Positions 8,988 through 18,464 of a stretch of 64,000 bases of DNA are shown in pieces. Location: positions 151,623 through 215,622 of the forward strand of contig DKPP01000002.1 of assembly GCA_002471255.1 (NCBI GenBank), read 5' to 3'. The notes beneath the pieces were generated by a model. That model was not told where the DNA came from and searched no databases. It worked only from the letters and a program-made list of their open reading frames with translations. The translations under genes and the position numbers were made by a program. Source of the stretch: Akkermansiaceae bacterium UBA7331. GTDB lineage: Bacteria > Verrucomicrobiota > Verrucomicrobiia > Verrucomicrobiales > Akkermansiaceae. Numbering within the stretch: position 1 is the stretch's first letter; every line of letters begins with the position of its first letter.

Positions 8988-9878
8988 TTAGAGAGCACCT
9001 TTAGCTTGCATGGCTTTTACGAGAGCCTTGCCCATTTCACCTGGGGTGGCTGCTACTACGATGCCAGCGTCGCGCAAAGCTTCTTGCTTAGCTGCTGCGG
9101 TACCTTTACCACCTGCAACGATTGCACCGGCGTGGCCCATGCGGCGGCCTTTAGGAGCTGTAGCACCTGCGATGAATGCTGCAACCGGTTTTTTGCAATT
9201 TTCTTTGATCCAAGCGGCTGCGGCTTCTTCTTCGTCGCCACCGATTTCACCGATCAAGATGAATGCGTCGGTATTTGGGTCTTCAGCGAAAAGTTTAGCT
9301 GCGTCGAGGTGGGTCATGCCGTGAACAGGGTCACCGCCGATACCGATACAAGCGCTTTGGCCTAAACCAAGGCTGGAAACTTGCCATACTGCTTCGTAAG
9401 TCAAGGTGCCGGAACGAGAAACGATACCGATGCGACCTGGCTTGTGAATGTAAGCAGGCATGATGCCGATTTTGCACTTAGCGGTTGGGTTGATGATGCC
9501 CGGGCAGTTTGGTCCGATTAAGGTTACGTCTTTATCCTTGAGGAATACTTTAACCTTTTGCATGTCTTGTACCGGAATGCCTTCGGTGATGCACACGATC
9601 AATTTGATGCCGGCATCAGCTGCAGCCATGATGGCGTCTGCAGCGAAGGGTGGTGGTACGAAAATCATGGTTGCATTGCAATCGGTGGCTGCTTTTGCTT
9701 CGCGTACGGTGTCAAAAATAGGTACTTTGCCTTCGAATAATTGGCCGCCCTTACCAGGGGTAACGCCTGCTACGAGGTTTGTGCCATAGTCCATGCAATT
9801 TTTTGCGTGGAATGCACCTGCGCTACCTGTAATACCTTGTACAAGCAAACGTGTGTTTTGATCAATGAGTAATGACAT
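8988..9878 (-). CDS. sucD: Succinyl-CoA synthetase alpha subunit
   Basis: 296 residues. It works with SucC to interconvert succinyl-CoA + ADP (or GDP) + Pi and succinate + CoA + ATP (or GTP) in the TCA cycle. The N-terminal CoA-binding Rossmann domain has GITGSAGAFH; the ligase domain contains the phosphorylated histidine H249 in GHAGAIVAGGKG. Length and motifs are standard. It lies 24 bases downstream of sucC in one operon that ends in a strong terminator. Confidence 0.98.
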   Translation of the reverse strand: MSLLIDQNTRLLVQGITGSAGAFHAKNCMDYGTNLVAGVTPGKGGQLFEGKVPIFDTVREAKAATDCNATMIFVPPPFAADAIMAAADAGIKLIVCITEGIPVQDMQKVKVFLKDKDVTLIGPNCPGIINPTAKCKIGIMPAYIHKPGRIGIVSRSGTLTYEAVWQVSSLGLGQSACIGIGGDPVHGMTHLDAAKLFAEDPNTDAFILIGEIGGDEEEAAAAWIKENCKKPVAAFIAGATAPKGRRMGHAGAIVAGGKGTAAAKQEALRDAGIVVAATPGEMGKALVKAMQAKGAL

Positions 9879-9902
9879 TGTTGTAAATGGGTTTAGGGCT
9901 TA

Positions 9903-11084
9903 TTATTGTGCTGCTGCTACGGCTTTTTGTGCTGCGTCGTCCAAGTTTTCGGCGGTGATGATGGCTACGCCGCTTTCAGCAAGGATTTTCTTGCCGATTT
10001 CAACGTTGGTGCCTTCGAGGCGTACTACCAATGGGATTTTCATGTCGATGGTCTTCGCTGCGGCAACGATGCCCTGAGCGATAACGTCACAACGCATGAT
10101 ACCACCAAAGATGTTTACCAAGATTGCTTTTACTTGTGGGTCAGCTGTCAAGATTCTGAAAGCGTTGGTTACCATTTCTTCGGTAGCGGAGCCACCTACG
10201 TCTAAGAAGTTGGCTGGGGAACCACCGTAATGTTTGATGATGTCCATTGTTGCCATGGCCAAGCCGGCACCGTTAACCATGCAACCGATGTTACCATCAA
10301 GGCCGATGTAGTTAAGGTTGTACTTGTCAGCTTCCACTTCACGTGGGTCTTCTTCGGATTCGTCACGCATTTCAACGATTTCCGGGTGACGGTATAAAGC
10401 GTTATCGTCAAAGTTGAATTTGGCGTCGAGTGCCATTACTTTGTCGTCGGTGGTTACAACCAATGGGTTGATTTCAACCATGGAGCAATCTAATGCTGCG
10501 AAAAGCTTGTAAAGATTGGTGATGATCTTGGTTGCTTGAGAAAGGAGTGGTCCGTTAAGTTCCAAAGCGCAAGCTACGTTTACAGCTTGGAAAGGAAGGA
10601 TGCCCAATGCAGGATCGATGTATTCCTTAACGATTGCGTCAGGATTGGTGGCGGCTACTTCTTCGATGTCCATACCACCTTGGGTGCTGGCTACGATTAC
10701 CGGGCAGCTAGCGGCGCGGTCTTGAAGAATAGCGAAATAACATTCTTTTTTAAGATCGACAGCTTCAGCGATGAGAACTTTGCTTACCAATTTGCCGGCT
10801 TCACCGGTTTGCTTGGTTACAAGTACTTGATTAAGCATTTTGCCGGCTACGTCTGCAACTTCGGCTACGGTGTCTACTACATGTACGCCACCCTTAAATC
10901 CGTTCTTAAAGGTGCCCTTACCACGGCCACCGGCGTGAACTTGCGCCTTGACTACATATTGGTTGTGCGTAAATGCTTCTGCGATTTTAGCTGCTTCTTC
11001 GGCAGAGTTGGCTACTGCTCCTTTAGGAGTGGCTACGCCAAAACGTTCGAAAAGTTGTTTGGATTGGTATTCGTGAATGTTCAT
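9903..11084 (-). CDS. sucC: Succinyl-CoA synthetase beta subunit (ADP-forming)
   Basis: 393 residues. An ATP-grasp nucleotide-binding domain comes first (opening MNIHEYQSKQLFERFGV, with the glycine-rich KAQVHAGGRGKGTF), then the C-terminal flavodoxin-like domain (GGIMRCDVIAQGIV). It is the first gene of the sucC-sucD operon. The leader contains a small GGCC-TTTA-GGCC palindrome just before the ATG but no clear Shine-Dalgarno sequence. The codon use is more G+C-rich than in most of the window, as expected for a highly expressed gene. Confidence 0.98.
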   Translation of the reverse strand: MNIHEYQSKQLFERFGVATPKGAVANSAEEAAKIAEAFTHNQYVVKAQVHAGGRGKGTFKNGFKGGVHVVDTVAEVADVAGKMLNQVLVTKQTGEAGKLVSKVLIAEAVDLKKECYFAILQDRAASCPVIVASTQGGMDIEEVAATNPDAIVKEYIDPALGILPFQAVNVACALELNGPLLSQATKIITNLYKLFAALDCSMVEINPLVVTTDDKVMALDAKFNFDDNALYRHPEIVEMRDESEEDPREVEADKYNLNYIGLDGNIGCMVNGAGLAMATMDIIKHYGGSPANFLDVGGSATEEMVTNAFRILTADPQVKAILVNIFGGIMRCDVIAQGIVAAAKTIDMKIPLVVRLEGTNVEIGKKILAESGVAIITAENLDDAAQKAVAAAQ

Positions 11085-11282
11085 GACAATGGGCCTTTAG
11101 GCCGGGTGTTTGTCGCACAAGCCTAGGCTCTCTTTTTGCTTCGGTCAAGGAACAATCGGGTAAAAATAGTTTTTTTTTCAAAATTATTCCTTTTTCACGA
11201 ATATCTGAAATTTTTATGGCGTTTTTGTCACGCGTATTCGGTTAGAATTGTAATGGTTTTAATTCTAGTTTGGTTACGGTTT

Positions 11283-11789
11283 TTACCAAGCCATGGCAAT
11301 TATGTAGTATGTAACTAACACAATTCCAAGTATTACTTTTGCGACCATGCTCGCTAAGTTTCCGAGTGTCGCTCCGATGCCGGCACTGACAGCTGTTTTA
11401 ATTTCTTTTCGGTCCCAGATTATTTCAAAAATAAGCGCGCCGAGAAAGGGACCAAGAATGATACCAAAGGGAAAAAAGAAGCCACCGATAAACAAACCAA
11501 TCACTGCTCCGATGATTCCTTTCGTGCTACCACCGAATTTTTTGGCACCGACTCCGGTTAGGATATTATCTACGATAAAACTGAATATGGTAATGAGAGA
11601 TAGAATGACCCATGTCCACCAGCTAAGTGGTGTGATTTGTCCTGGATAGAGCAAATAATTAATAATAATGCCGGTCATAATAATGAGATGGCCGGGTATG
11701 ATGGGTATGGCACAAGCAATCAAGCCTAGCATGATGATTGCAATGCTCAGGCAAAATCCAATAAGTGAAAGTATGTTTAAGATGTCCAT
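11283..11789 (-). CDS. DUF456 family membrane protein
   Basis: 168 residues with about four membrane helices and the glycine-rich region GGSTKGIIGAVIGLFIGG followed by FGIILGPFLGALIFE, typical of DUF456. Function unknown. The open frame continues upstream to an ATG at 11840, but the extra 17 residues (MRLFTINQ...) are polar, overlap the upstream terminator hairpin, and do not look like part of the family, so the internal ATG is preferred. Confidence 0.85.
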   Translation of the reverse strand: MDILNILSLIGFCLSIAIIMLGLIACAIPIIPGHLIIMTGIIINYLLYPGQITPLSWWTWVILSLITIFSFIVDNILTGVGAKKFGGSTKGIIGAVIGLFIGGFFFPFGIILGPFLGALIFEIIWDRKEIKTAVSAGIGATLGNLASMVAKVILGIVLVTYYIIAMAW

Positions 11790-11829
11790 ATCGAGATGAG
11801 AGTGATGTATGGAAGCTTGGTTGATAGTA

Positions 11830-11867
11830 AAAAGTCTCACTAGATGCGGATATCTAGCGAGACTTTT
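11830..11867 (-). terminator. Terminator of the acidic lipoprotein gene
   Basis: The stem AAAAGTCTC(A/G)CTAGAT/ATCTAG(C/T)GAGACTTTT is followed on the minus strand by TTTTTACT, 26 bases after the stop codon of the gene at 11893-12645. Confidence 0.82.
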
Positions 11868-11892
11868 AAAAAATTAATGAGTAAAGCGAAGT

Positions 11893-12645
11893 TTATTCTT
11901 CATCAGCACTGGTGGTGTCTTCGGTATCATCTGCAGTGGTATCTGCTTCAGTGTCGGAAGATTCATCTGTGCTATCTGTGGTGTCGTCGCTGCTGTCAGA
12001 ACCGAAAAGCTCGTCTTCTGCTTTTTCTACCTTAGGTTTGGCAGGAGCAGGAGTGGCTGCGGATTTTGGAGCAGGAGCCGGAGCTGCCTTTACCGGTTTT
12101 GGAGCAGGGGCGATAGGAGTAATGGTTTCCAAACCTTCGGATTTGCGAACGTTAACACGCATTTGGTCGGCCGGTTCCATGTTCTTTAAGATGGCGTAAC
12201 CTAATTGATCCGCTTGTGGAGATTTGTTTACCAACATTTTGTAGTTGCCCACATCGTTAAGTTTGCGAGCATCTTTGTTTTTACCTACAGGTAAGATACC
12301 TGTGAGGTTGCCACGATTGTTGGAGCATACTGCCCACACAGAGTTGTTTACTTTAACAAACATCTGAGGATAGATGTAGTTTACTTCTTGCCAATCTGAA
12401 CCCTTGATGTAATCAACCATGGCTTTTTTAGCATTGGCAGGTAAAGCATAAGGGGAAGTGAAGCTTCTTGCCTTAACGCTGGAACGACCATTGTAACCAT
12501 ATACGGCGGTATCGCATGAGGTATTTAAGTAGTTTGCTACTTTTTTTGGCTCAGGTTGATTAGAGGAGCAAGAGGTGGCAAGGATAGTTGCCCCTACAGC
12601 TAAAACGAGGGCGGTTGTGAATTTAAAAGGCTTAATCATGTTCAT
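11893..12645 (-). CDS. Lipoprotein with Pro/Ala linker and acidic tail, function unknown
   Basis: 250 residues. The N-terminal signal ends in LATSC, a lipoprotein-type cleavage site with lipidated C26. A globular region spans about residues 35-165. A Pro/Ala-rich linker (about 175-205) follows, then an extremely acidic Ser/Thr/Asp/Glu-rich tail (about the last 45 residues). The start at 12645 is chosen because translation from the upstream in-frame ATG (12690) would put 15 extra residues before the signal peptide. It is divergent from nspC across a very A+T-rich 212-bp region. No family is recognised. Confidence 0.72.
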   Translation of the reverse strand: MNMIKPFKFTTALVLAVGATILATSCSSNQPEPKKVANYLNTSCDTAVYGYNGRSSVKARSFTSPYALPANAKKAMVDYIKGSDWQEVNYIYPQMFVKVNNSVWAVCSNNRGNLTGILPVGKNKDARKLNDVGNYKMLVNKSPQADQLGYAILKNMEPADQMRVNVRKSEGLETITPIAPAPKPVKAAPAPAPKSAATPAPAKPKVEKAEDELFGSDSSDDTTDSTDESSDTEADTTADDTEDTTSADEE

Positions 12646-12857
12646 AACAATCTCTGTGATTTTCCTAATAAAGAGAAATTTCCCTCGCATTTCAAGGAAA
12701 ACTTGAGATTGAGGATTATTATTTCATTTTTTTTATTTTTCGTGATGTAAATATTTTATTTTTATTGTTGGTTTTTAGTGGTTTACGTTGTATGTGCAAG
12801 AATTTTTGAAATTTTTCTGGAAAAAACCTTCAAAATGCTTAGGTTGTCGTTGAATTC

Positions 12858-14054
12858 ATGCCTGCATATATCATTAGTCAATCAGCCTTGGAGCATAATG
12901 CCGAAATTTTAAAATCAGTAGCACAAAATGCTGATTGTAAAATTGTTTTAGCGTTAAAAGGATTTTCGACCTGGGGTTGTTTTGATATTATTCGTCCATA
13001 TTTGTCGGGATGTTGCGCATCGGGCTTATGGGAAGCTTCATTGGCACGTGAATTTTTCGGGAAAGAAATTTTAACTTATTCTCCGGCATACGAACCTGAA
13101 GATATTACCGAATTAATCGAGTTTACATCGCATCTTGATTTTAACAGTTTGGGGCAATGGAATACGTATTGTGATCAGATCATGTCTCATCCTCGTTTCA
13201 TTAAGGGGGAGTTGCATTGCGGTTTGAGAATTAATCCTCAGCATTCCACCGGACATACGGAATTATATGATCCGTGTGCTCCGGGCTCGAGATTAGGCAT
13301 TATTGCCGATCGTTTATTAAATGCGGATTTGACCGGAATTTCAGGATTCCATTTCCATACTTTATGTGAACAAGGTTCCGAAGATTTACAAAGCACCTTA
13401 GCAGCAGTAGAAGCCCGCTTTGGTGAATTGCTTAAACGCCCTGAGATAAGCTGGGTAAATATGGGTGGGGGGCACTGGATCACTAAACCTGATTATAATC
13501 GTGATTTATTGATTCAACTGATTCGTGATTTTAAGAAGAAGTATGATGTAAATGTGTGGCTTGAGCCCGGTGAGGCCGTAGCCATCCATACGGGTGTGTT
13601 ACGTGCTCGTGTCATTGATGTATTTGAGTCCGAGGGCTTTCATCACGCTTTGCTTAATGTGTCGGCTTCGGCGCATATGCCCGATACCTTGGAAATGCCA
13701 TACCGTGCTGACGTATTTAAAGTTGGCTCAATTCAAACGGAAGGGCGTCATCCTGCTGTCTTACTAGATAATGAGCAGTATGAATTAGGTGCGGAATCGG
13801 GAGAAAAAACTTATACATATCGTCTGGGTGCGCCTACGTGCCTCGCAGGTGATATTATTGGTGATTATTCCTTTGATGCTCCTTTACAAGTGGGTGATGA
13901 GCTTGTTTTTGATGACATGGCTCATTACACGACGGTAAAAACGACCTTTTTCAATGGGGTGAAACATCCTGACATTGTACTGCAAGCAAATGACGGATCT
14001 TTAAAACAACTACGACACTTTACATATCAAGATTTTAAAAACAAATTAGGCTAA
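12858..14054 (+). CDS. nspC: Carboxynorspermidine/carboxyspermidine decarboxylase
   Basis: A 398-residue PLP enzyme of the alanine-racemase/ornithine-decarboxylase fold. It decarboxylates carboxy(nor)spermidine to (nor)spermidine, the last step of the aspartate-semialdehyde-dependent spermidine route. Visible: PLP lysine K34 in LALKGFSTWG, phosphate-binding glycines in NMGGGHWITK (202-210), EPGEA (236-240), and catalytic C328 in PTCLAGD. speA follows after 34 bases. The partner carboxyspermidine dehydrogenase is not in the window. No Shine-Dalgarno sequence precedes the ATG. Confidence 0.94.
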   Translation: MPAYIISQSALEHNAEILKSVAQNADCKIVLALKGFSTWGCFDIIRPYLSGCCASGLWEASLAREFFGKEILTYSPAYEPEDITELIEFTSHLDFNSLGQWNTYCDQIMSHPRFIKGELHCGLRINPQHSTGHTELYDPCAPGSRLGIIADRLLNADLTGISGFHFHTLCEQGSEDLQSTLAAVEARFGELLKRPEISWVNMGGGHWITKPDYNRDLLIQLIRDFKKKYDVNVWLEPGEAVAIHTGVLRARVIDVFESEGFHHALLNVSASAHMPDTLEMPYRADVFKVGSIQTEGRHPAVLLDNEQYELGAESGEKTYTYRLGAPTCLAGDIIGDYSFDAPLQVGDELVFDDMAHYTTVKTTFFNGVKHPDIVLQANDGSLKQLRHFTYQDFKNKLG

Positions 14055-14088
14055 TTAATATTCCTGGAAATTTTACATAATTACTGAA

Positions 14089-16026
14089 ATGGCAACTAAT
14101 AAAGAAGGCATTAAACAAAAAGTCAAGGGTTGGAGTCATAGCGATTCTGCCGAGCTTTACGGTATTGATGATTGGGGAAATGGATATTTTCGCATCAATA
14201 AAAAAGGTGAAGTTACCGTGCGATTGCAAGACAAGGAAGCAGGTAAAAAAGACATTAGCCTTTGTGATTTATTAGATGGTTTAAAAGAACGAGGTACTCA
14301 TGTGCCGGTTTTATTCCGTTTTAGAGATTTATTACGTAGCCGTATTCGTGAGCTTAACGAAAGTTTCCGAGCAGCGATCAAACAAGCCAATTATCAGGGA
14401 AATTATCAAGGGGTCTATCCTATCAAGGTAAACCAACAACGTCAGGTTGTAGAAGAAATCTCGGAATATGGCATGAAATATGATTATGGTTTGGAAGCCG
14501 GTTCCAAGCCTGAATTGATTGCTGCCATGGCTCACATGCGTAATCCGAATGCTTATTTGATCTGTAACGGTTATAAAGATGACGAGTTTATCGATTTGGC
14601 CCTGACGGGGCAAAAAATGGGCTTAAACATCTTCATCGTGTTGGAAATGCCCTCTGAATTGGATATCGTTATTGATCGCGCGAAAAAGCTCAATATTCGC
14701 CCAAATCTAGGTGTACGAGTAAAGCTTGCAACGAAAGGCTCAGGTTTATGGACCGAATCTGCCGGTGACAAATCGGCATTTGGTCTTAATGCGGCTCAAG
14801 TCATCGAAGTGGTTGATAAATTGAAGGAATACGAATACTTGGATTGCCTCAAGTTATTGCATTATCACCAAGGCTCTCAGATTCCTAATATTTCCGTCGT
14901 GCGTGAGGGCATCACAGAAGCCGCCCGTATTTACGTCGATTTGATTAAAGAAGGCGCACCTATGGGTACTTTGGACATGGGTGGCGGTTTGGCTGTCGAT
15001 TATGACGGCTCTAAAACTAATTTCCATTCATCCTGTAACTACGCCATTCCCGAGTTTGCTTTAGACGTGGTGGAAGTCGTGGGCGATATGTGCAATAAGT
15101 ACGATATTCCGCATCCGACTATCGTTACCGAATCCGGACGTGCCATTGTAGCTTATTATTCGGTCTTAGTGTTTAATATCTTAGACGTGACCAGTGCTTC
15201 GAATGAAGAGCATGCTCCGACTTTGCCTGAAAATTCTTCGGATTTATTACAATCCTTTGCGGAAACAGATCGCATGTTGGCTCGCAAGAATTTGCAAGAG
15301 TGCTACAACGATGCCTGTTATTATCGAGATCAATTGCGAGCTCAATTTTTCTATGGCAATGCCAACTTGCGTGAACGTGGCTTAGGTGAAGCCTACTATT
15401 GGCATATTTTAAGTCGTATTTCTCGTTTGCTTACCGAAATGGAAACCATTCCCGAAGATTTACGTGAGCTTTCAAGCTCAATGGTAGACTTCTATTACGG
15501 TAACTTCTCCCTTTTCCAATCTTTACCGGATTCATGGGCTATCAAGCAATTATTCCCTGTAATGCCATTACATCGTTTGAATGATCGCCCCACCAACAAA
15601 GCGGTAATTTCCGATATTACCTGTGACTGTGATGGTAAAATAGATCATTTCATCGATAAGGAAGACGTTGCTAAGACTTTACCATTACATTCCATTAAAC
15701 CGGGTGAAGAAGATTACTATATCGGTGTGTTCTTGGTCGGTGCTTATCAAGAAACTTTAGGCGATTTGCATAATTTGCTCGGCGATACTAACGTGGTTGG
15801 CGTGCATTTGGAAGGTGGCCGCCCTGTTTATACTCATGAGGTAGAGGGCGATTCCGTAGCAGACGTTTTATCCTACATGGAATACGATCAAAAAGAATTG
15901 ATCAATAAGTTCCGTAATTTTGCTGAAAACGCCGTTGCTGTTGGTAAAATTACCCCATCCGACCGCAGAAAAGCTTTGGAATTATTCCGTTCCGGCCTTC
16001 AAGGTTATACTTATTACGAAGGTTAA
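14089..16026 (+). CDS. speA: Biosynthetic arginine decarboxylase
   Basis: 645-residue PLP enzyme that converts arginine to agmatine, the first step of polyamine synthesis. PLP lysine K113 sits in GVYPIKVNQQRQ. The barrel motifs LHYHQGSQIP and DMGGGLAVDYDG and the C-terminal beta domain match the SpeA family in order and length. It is in an operon with nspC. The AguB gene at 54.9 kb supplies a later step, which supports an agmatine to N-carbamoylputrescine to putrescine pathway. Confidence 0.97.
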   Translation: MATNKEGIKQKVKGWSHSDSAELYGIDDWGNGYFRINKKGEVTVRLQDKEAGKKDISLCDLLDGLKERGTHVPVLFRFRDLLRSRIRELNESFRAAIKQANYQGNYQGVYPIKVNQQRQVVEEISEYGMKYDYGLEAGSKPELIAAMAHMRNPNAYLICNGYKDDEFIDLALTGQKMGLNIFIVLEMPSELDIVIDRAKKLNIRPNLGVRVKLATKGSGLWTESAGDKSAFGLNAAQVIEVVDKLKEYEYLDCLKLLHYHQGSQIPNISVVREGITEAARIYVDLIKEGAPMGTLDMGGGLAVDYDGSKTNFHSSCNYAIPEFALDVVEVVGDMCNKYDIPHPTIVTESGRAIVAYYSVLVFNILDVTSASNEEHAPTLPENSSDLLQSFAETDRMLARKNLQECYNDACYYRDQLRAQFFYGNANLRERGLGEAYYWHILSRISRLLTEMETIPEDLRELSSSMVDFYYGNFSLFQSLPDSWAIKQLFPVMPLHRLNDRPTNKAVISDITCDCDGKIDHFIDKEDVAKTLPLHSIKPGEEDYYIGVFLVGAYQETLGDLHNLLGDTNVVGVHLEGGRPVYTHEVEGDSVADVLSYMEYDQKELINKFRNFAENAVAVGKITPSDRRKALELFRSGLQGYTYYEG

Positions 16027-16046
16027 TAATCTTTCATTTATTACAA

Positions 16047-16097
16047 AAGCATCCAAGCCGTTTCCTTTAGAGGATAGCTTGGATGCTTGTTTGTTTT
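16047..16097 (+). terminator. Terminator of nspC-speA
   Basis: The 12-bp perfect stem AAGCATCCAAGC/GCTTGGATGCTT with an 18-base loop is followed by GTTTGTTTTATT. Confidence 0.75.
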
Positions 16098-16138
16098 ATT
16101 AATTTTCAATATATTGATCTTAAAACAATTGGTGTAAC

Positions 16139-16172
16139 AAAAAAGGCAAGCGTATGTTTCGCTTGCCTTTTT
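16139..16172. terminator. Bidirectional terminator, mainly for the minus-strand M60 gene
   Basis: The stem AAAAAGGCAAGCG/CGCTTGCCTTTTT has A and T runs on both sides, so it can act on either strand. It is 28 bases from the stop codon of the M60 gene at 16200. Confidence 0.85.
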
Positions 16173-16199
16173 ATTTAAAACTAACTGGGGTTAGAAATG

Positions 16200-18446
16200 T
16201 TATTTCCTTTTTTCCGAATAGATTAATTTATATGGTTGGTTTGTTTGGATCGGGATGGCGTAAACCTTGGATGTGTTATTCCATGGGATATTTGTTACGT
16301 CAAATTGTTGACGATCGTAATAGCCAACAACTTTTTTATTGGTTACTACACAAAATGCGGCTGCATTTTCGCCATTGGTTACTTTGATTCTATCTCCGGT
16401 TTTAGTGGCTTTGACTTCGGGCGAAAGTTTGGCATTTTCCTTATATTTGGTCCAAAATCCATTCAATTCGGAACCTGCGAGTTTTTGTCCCCAAAGATCC
16501 ACGGTTTTCCCATGCTGGTGCATGAAAGCGATGCGGTATTTTGGTTTAGAATAGTTTTTGGCTGCGATTCTTGCCTTTGCATCATCAGCCATTTTTTTGG
16601 TCATTTTAAAGCTATAATCGCCATATTGATGTCCTTTGATGTCGATTGGTACAAACCAATTAAAGATTTCAAAATCATCCGTAAAATCGGTTTTAGCTAC
16701 ATTACAAACTCGCTCATACCATGCCAAATGGGCTTTTGATACTTCATAAGGATCATTTGATAGTGGTTTGCGGCGCAAGGATTCGAATAAAGTAGGGTAA
16801 AAGTTAGGATTAATGCCAAGTTTGTGGAAATATAGATAAAAGGAGTTTTGAGCAAATCCCCATTTTACCCAGCCATTCATATCATGGAACGGTTTTCCTT
16901 TTACTGCTTCTTCCAGTAAATATTTACATGGGTTTTCCATGTCTGAAGCGTTTGTATTACCGTTGGTCGGATTGGTAACTTGGTCGAGAATGAGCTGAGC
17001 AAAGAAATTATTGGAGCTTTCGCTCATGCTTCTCCAATTGAACGGATGCTGATAGCAGTGGCCGATTTCGTGGCCAATGCCCCATAAACGATTGCCTTGT
17101 AAGATACCCGGGGCTATAACTTCATTTTTTAATGTGACACCATTATCTCCCGTGCTATAGCCGCAATAATACCATGTGGCAAACATGTGGGCGCCTTGTC
17201 CGACCGATGTGCCTAATTGTCTGTTATTATGTGGCTTGGGGTATTGATCGAAGCCCATGATTTTCCACATGGCTGCTACGCTTTTATCCCACACGTTGAC
17301 TGAATTAGTGATGTTCTCAGGGCTATATTTTTTTAAGTATTCCGTGGCTAAAATCATCATCGAGTGTGTGCCTACGATATCAAACATGCTGTGTCCTGCC
17401 TTGGCTATTAGCTTTTGCCAGTCTTTATCATTATGTTTGGTGATATCGAAGTAGCCATTGACTTTACCGCTACCTACAGGGATATGTACTTTGATATTTT
17501 TCTTTTTAGTCGAAATATCGGTATGGTACATCACATACAGGAGACCATCACGATCTAGAGTGATTTTGTTGATACCTTGGTCAAGGGGGTAGGTGCCGGA
17601 GTTAATGCCCATTGGGGATACGGAGCTGAGTGAAATTTGCTCACCATGGGTTGGTCCTACCATTACTATAATTTCATCACCTTGTGATCCATAGATGCCG
17701 GTTGGGTTATCGAAAGGATTTAGTGCATTAATATTGCGCACTTTGGCTGCATATTCCGGATGGCTATAGGCTTTATATGAGCCCATACGAAATTCCTTAT
17801 CTTCGTATTTGCCTGTCTTTAATTTGGCCGCTATTATTTGAAAGAGTTCAGGTAATTGTTTGAGATCGGCTTCGTTGGGGTTGTCGATGAGTGATGTGCA
17901 ACTGGTGTCTTTAAAAACCTTGAGCAATTGTTTGTTTATGGTTTGATCAGGTTTTTGAAAGAAGCTAATCTCACGTACTGAAAATGATGGATTTGCACCC
18001 TCTTCATACGTGACCTTCATCTTCATTTTTTGTACTTGAGTGAGAGGTTTTTTGAATCGAATCGTTTTGCCTGAATCTAAGTCAAATGTACCTAATTTTT
18101 TGTAGGAACCGTTGCTTTGGGCTTCTAGCTCGACTTTTGAGAAGTTAGCTTGTGCAAAAGAGATGTAATCAATAGTGCCGGGAGTGGTAAATACAAATTC
18201 ACCATCGACTTCTTTCTGCCCCGGGGCATGCCAATTGGGTGTTTCTAAGGAAGAGTCAATGGCTTGTTTGATGGTATGAGATCCCGAATAAGCATTTTGG
18301 TTAGAATGTGCAGATTCTATTTTTAATGCGGTAGGAGCCGGTACTTCGGGCATGGGATATGTTTCCGCATGTACCAAGCCGATAGTCGCCAGTATTCCCA
18401 ATAAGGAGAGGGAACGTTTTGTTTTTGATAGGATAGATAAAAACAT
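16200..18446 (-). CDS. Secreted M60 family metallopeptidase (second copy)
   Basis: 748 residues. Signal peptide (hydrophobic core followed by LVHAE), then the same beta domain as the first M60 protein, with NWHAPGQ at 71-77, then the M60 domain with H459-E-I-G-H463 and likely ligand E476. A C-terminal extension of about 100 residues (from about 640) is absent from the first copy and looks like an extra beta domain. The family role is cleavage of mucin-type glycoproteins outside the cell. The overall plan is paralogous to 6565-8568, but the two are clearly diverged, so the duplication is old. Confidence 0.92.
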   Translation of the reverse strand: MFLSILSKTKRSLSLLGILATIGLVHAETYPMPEVPAPTALKIESAHSNQNAYSGSHTIKQAIDSSLETPNWHAPGQKEVDGEFVFTTPGTIDYISFAQANFSKVELEAQSNGSYKKLGTFDLDSGKTIRFKKPLTQVQKMKMKVTYEEGANPSFSVREISFFQKPDQTINKQLLKVFKDTSCTSLIDNPNEADLKQLPELFQIIAAKLKTGKYEDKEFRMGSYKAYSHPEYAAKVRNINALNPFDNPTGIYGSQGDEIIVMVGPTHGEQISLSSVSPMGINSGTYPLDQGINKITLDRDGLLYVMYHTDISTKKKNIKVHIPVGSGKVNGYFDITKHNDKDWQKLIAKAGHSMFDIVGTHSMMILATEYLKKYSPENITNSVNVWDKSVAAMWKIMGFDQYPKPHNNRQLGTSVGQGAHMFATWYYCGYSTGDNGVTLKNEVIAPGILQGNRLWGIGHEIGHCYQHPFNWRSMSESSNNFFAQLILDQVTNPTNGNTNASDMENPCKYLLEEAVKGKPFHDMNGWVKWGFAQNSFYLYFHKLGINPNFYPTLFESLRRKPLSNDPYEVSKAHLAWYERVCNVAKTDFTDDFEIFNWFVPIDIKGHQYGDYSFKMTKKMADDAKARIAAKNYSKPKYRIAFMHQHGKTVDLWGQKLAGSELNGFWTKYKENAKLSPEVKATKTGDRIKVTNGENAAAFCVVTNKKVVGYYDRQQFDVTNIPWNNTSKVYAIPIQTNQPYKLIYSEKRK

Positions 18447-18464
18447 ATGGTTGTAATCTGTTTT

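Noticed and set aside
8919..11126. Several long frames opposite sucC and sucD
   Set aside because: They are antisense shadows of highly conserved genes with biased codon use.
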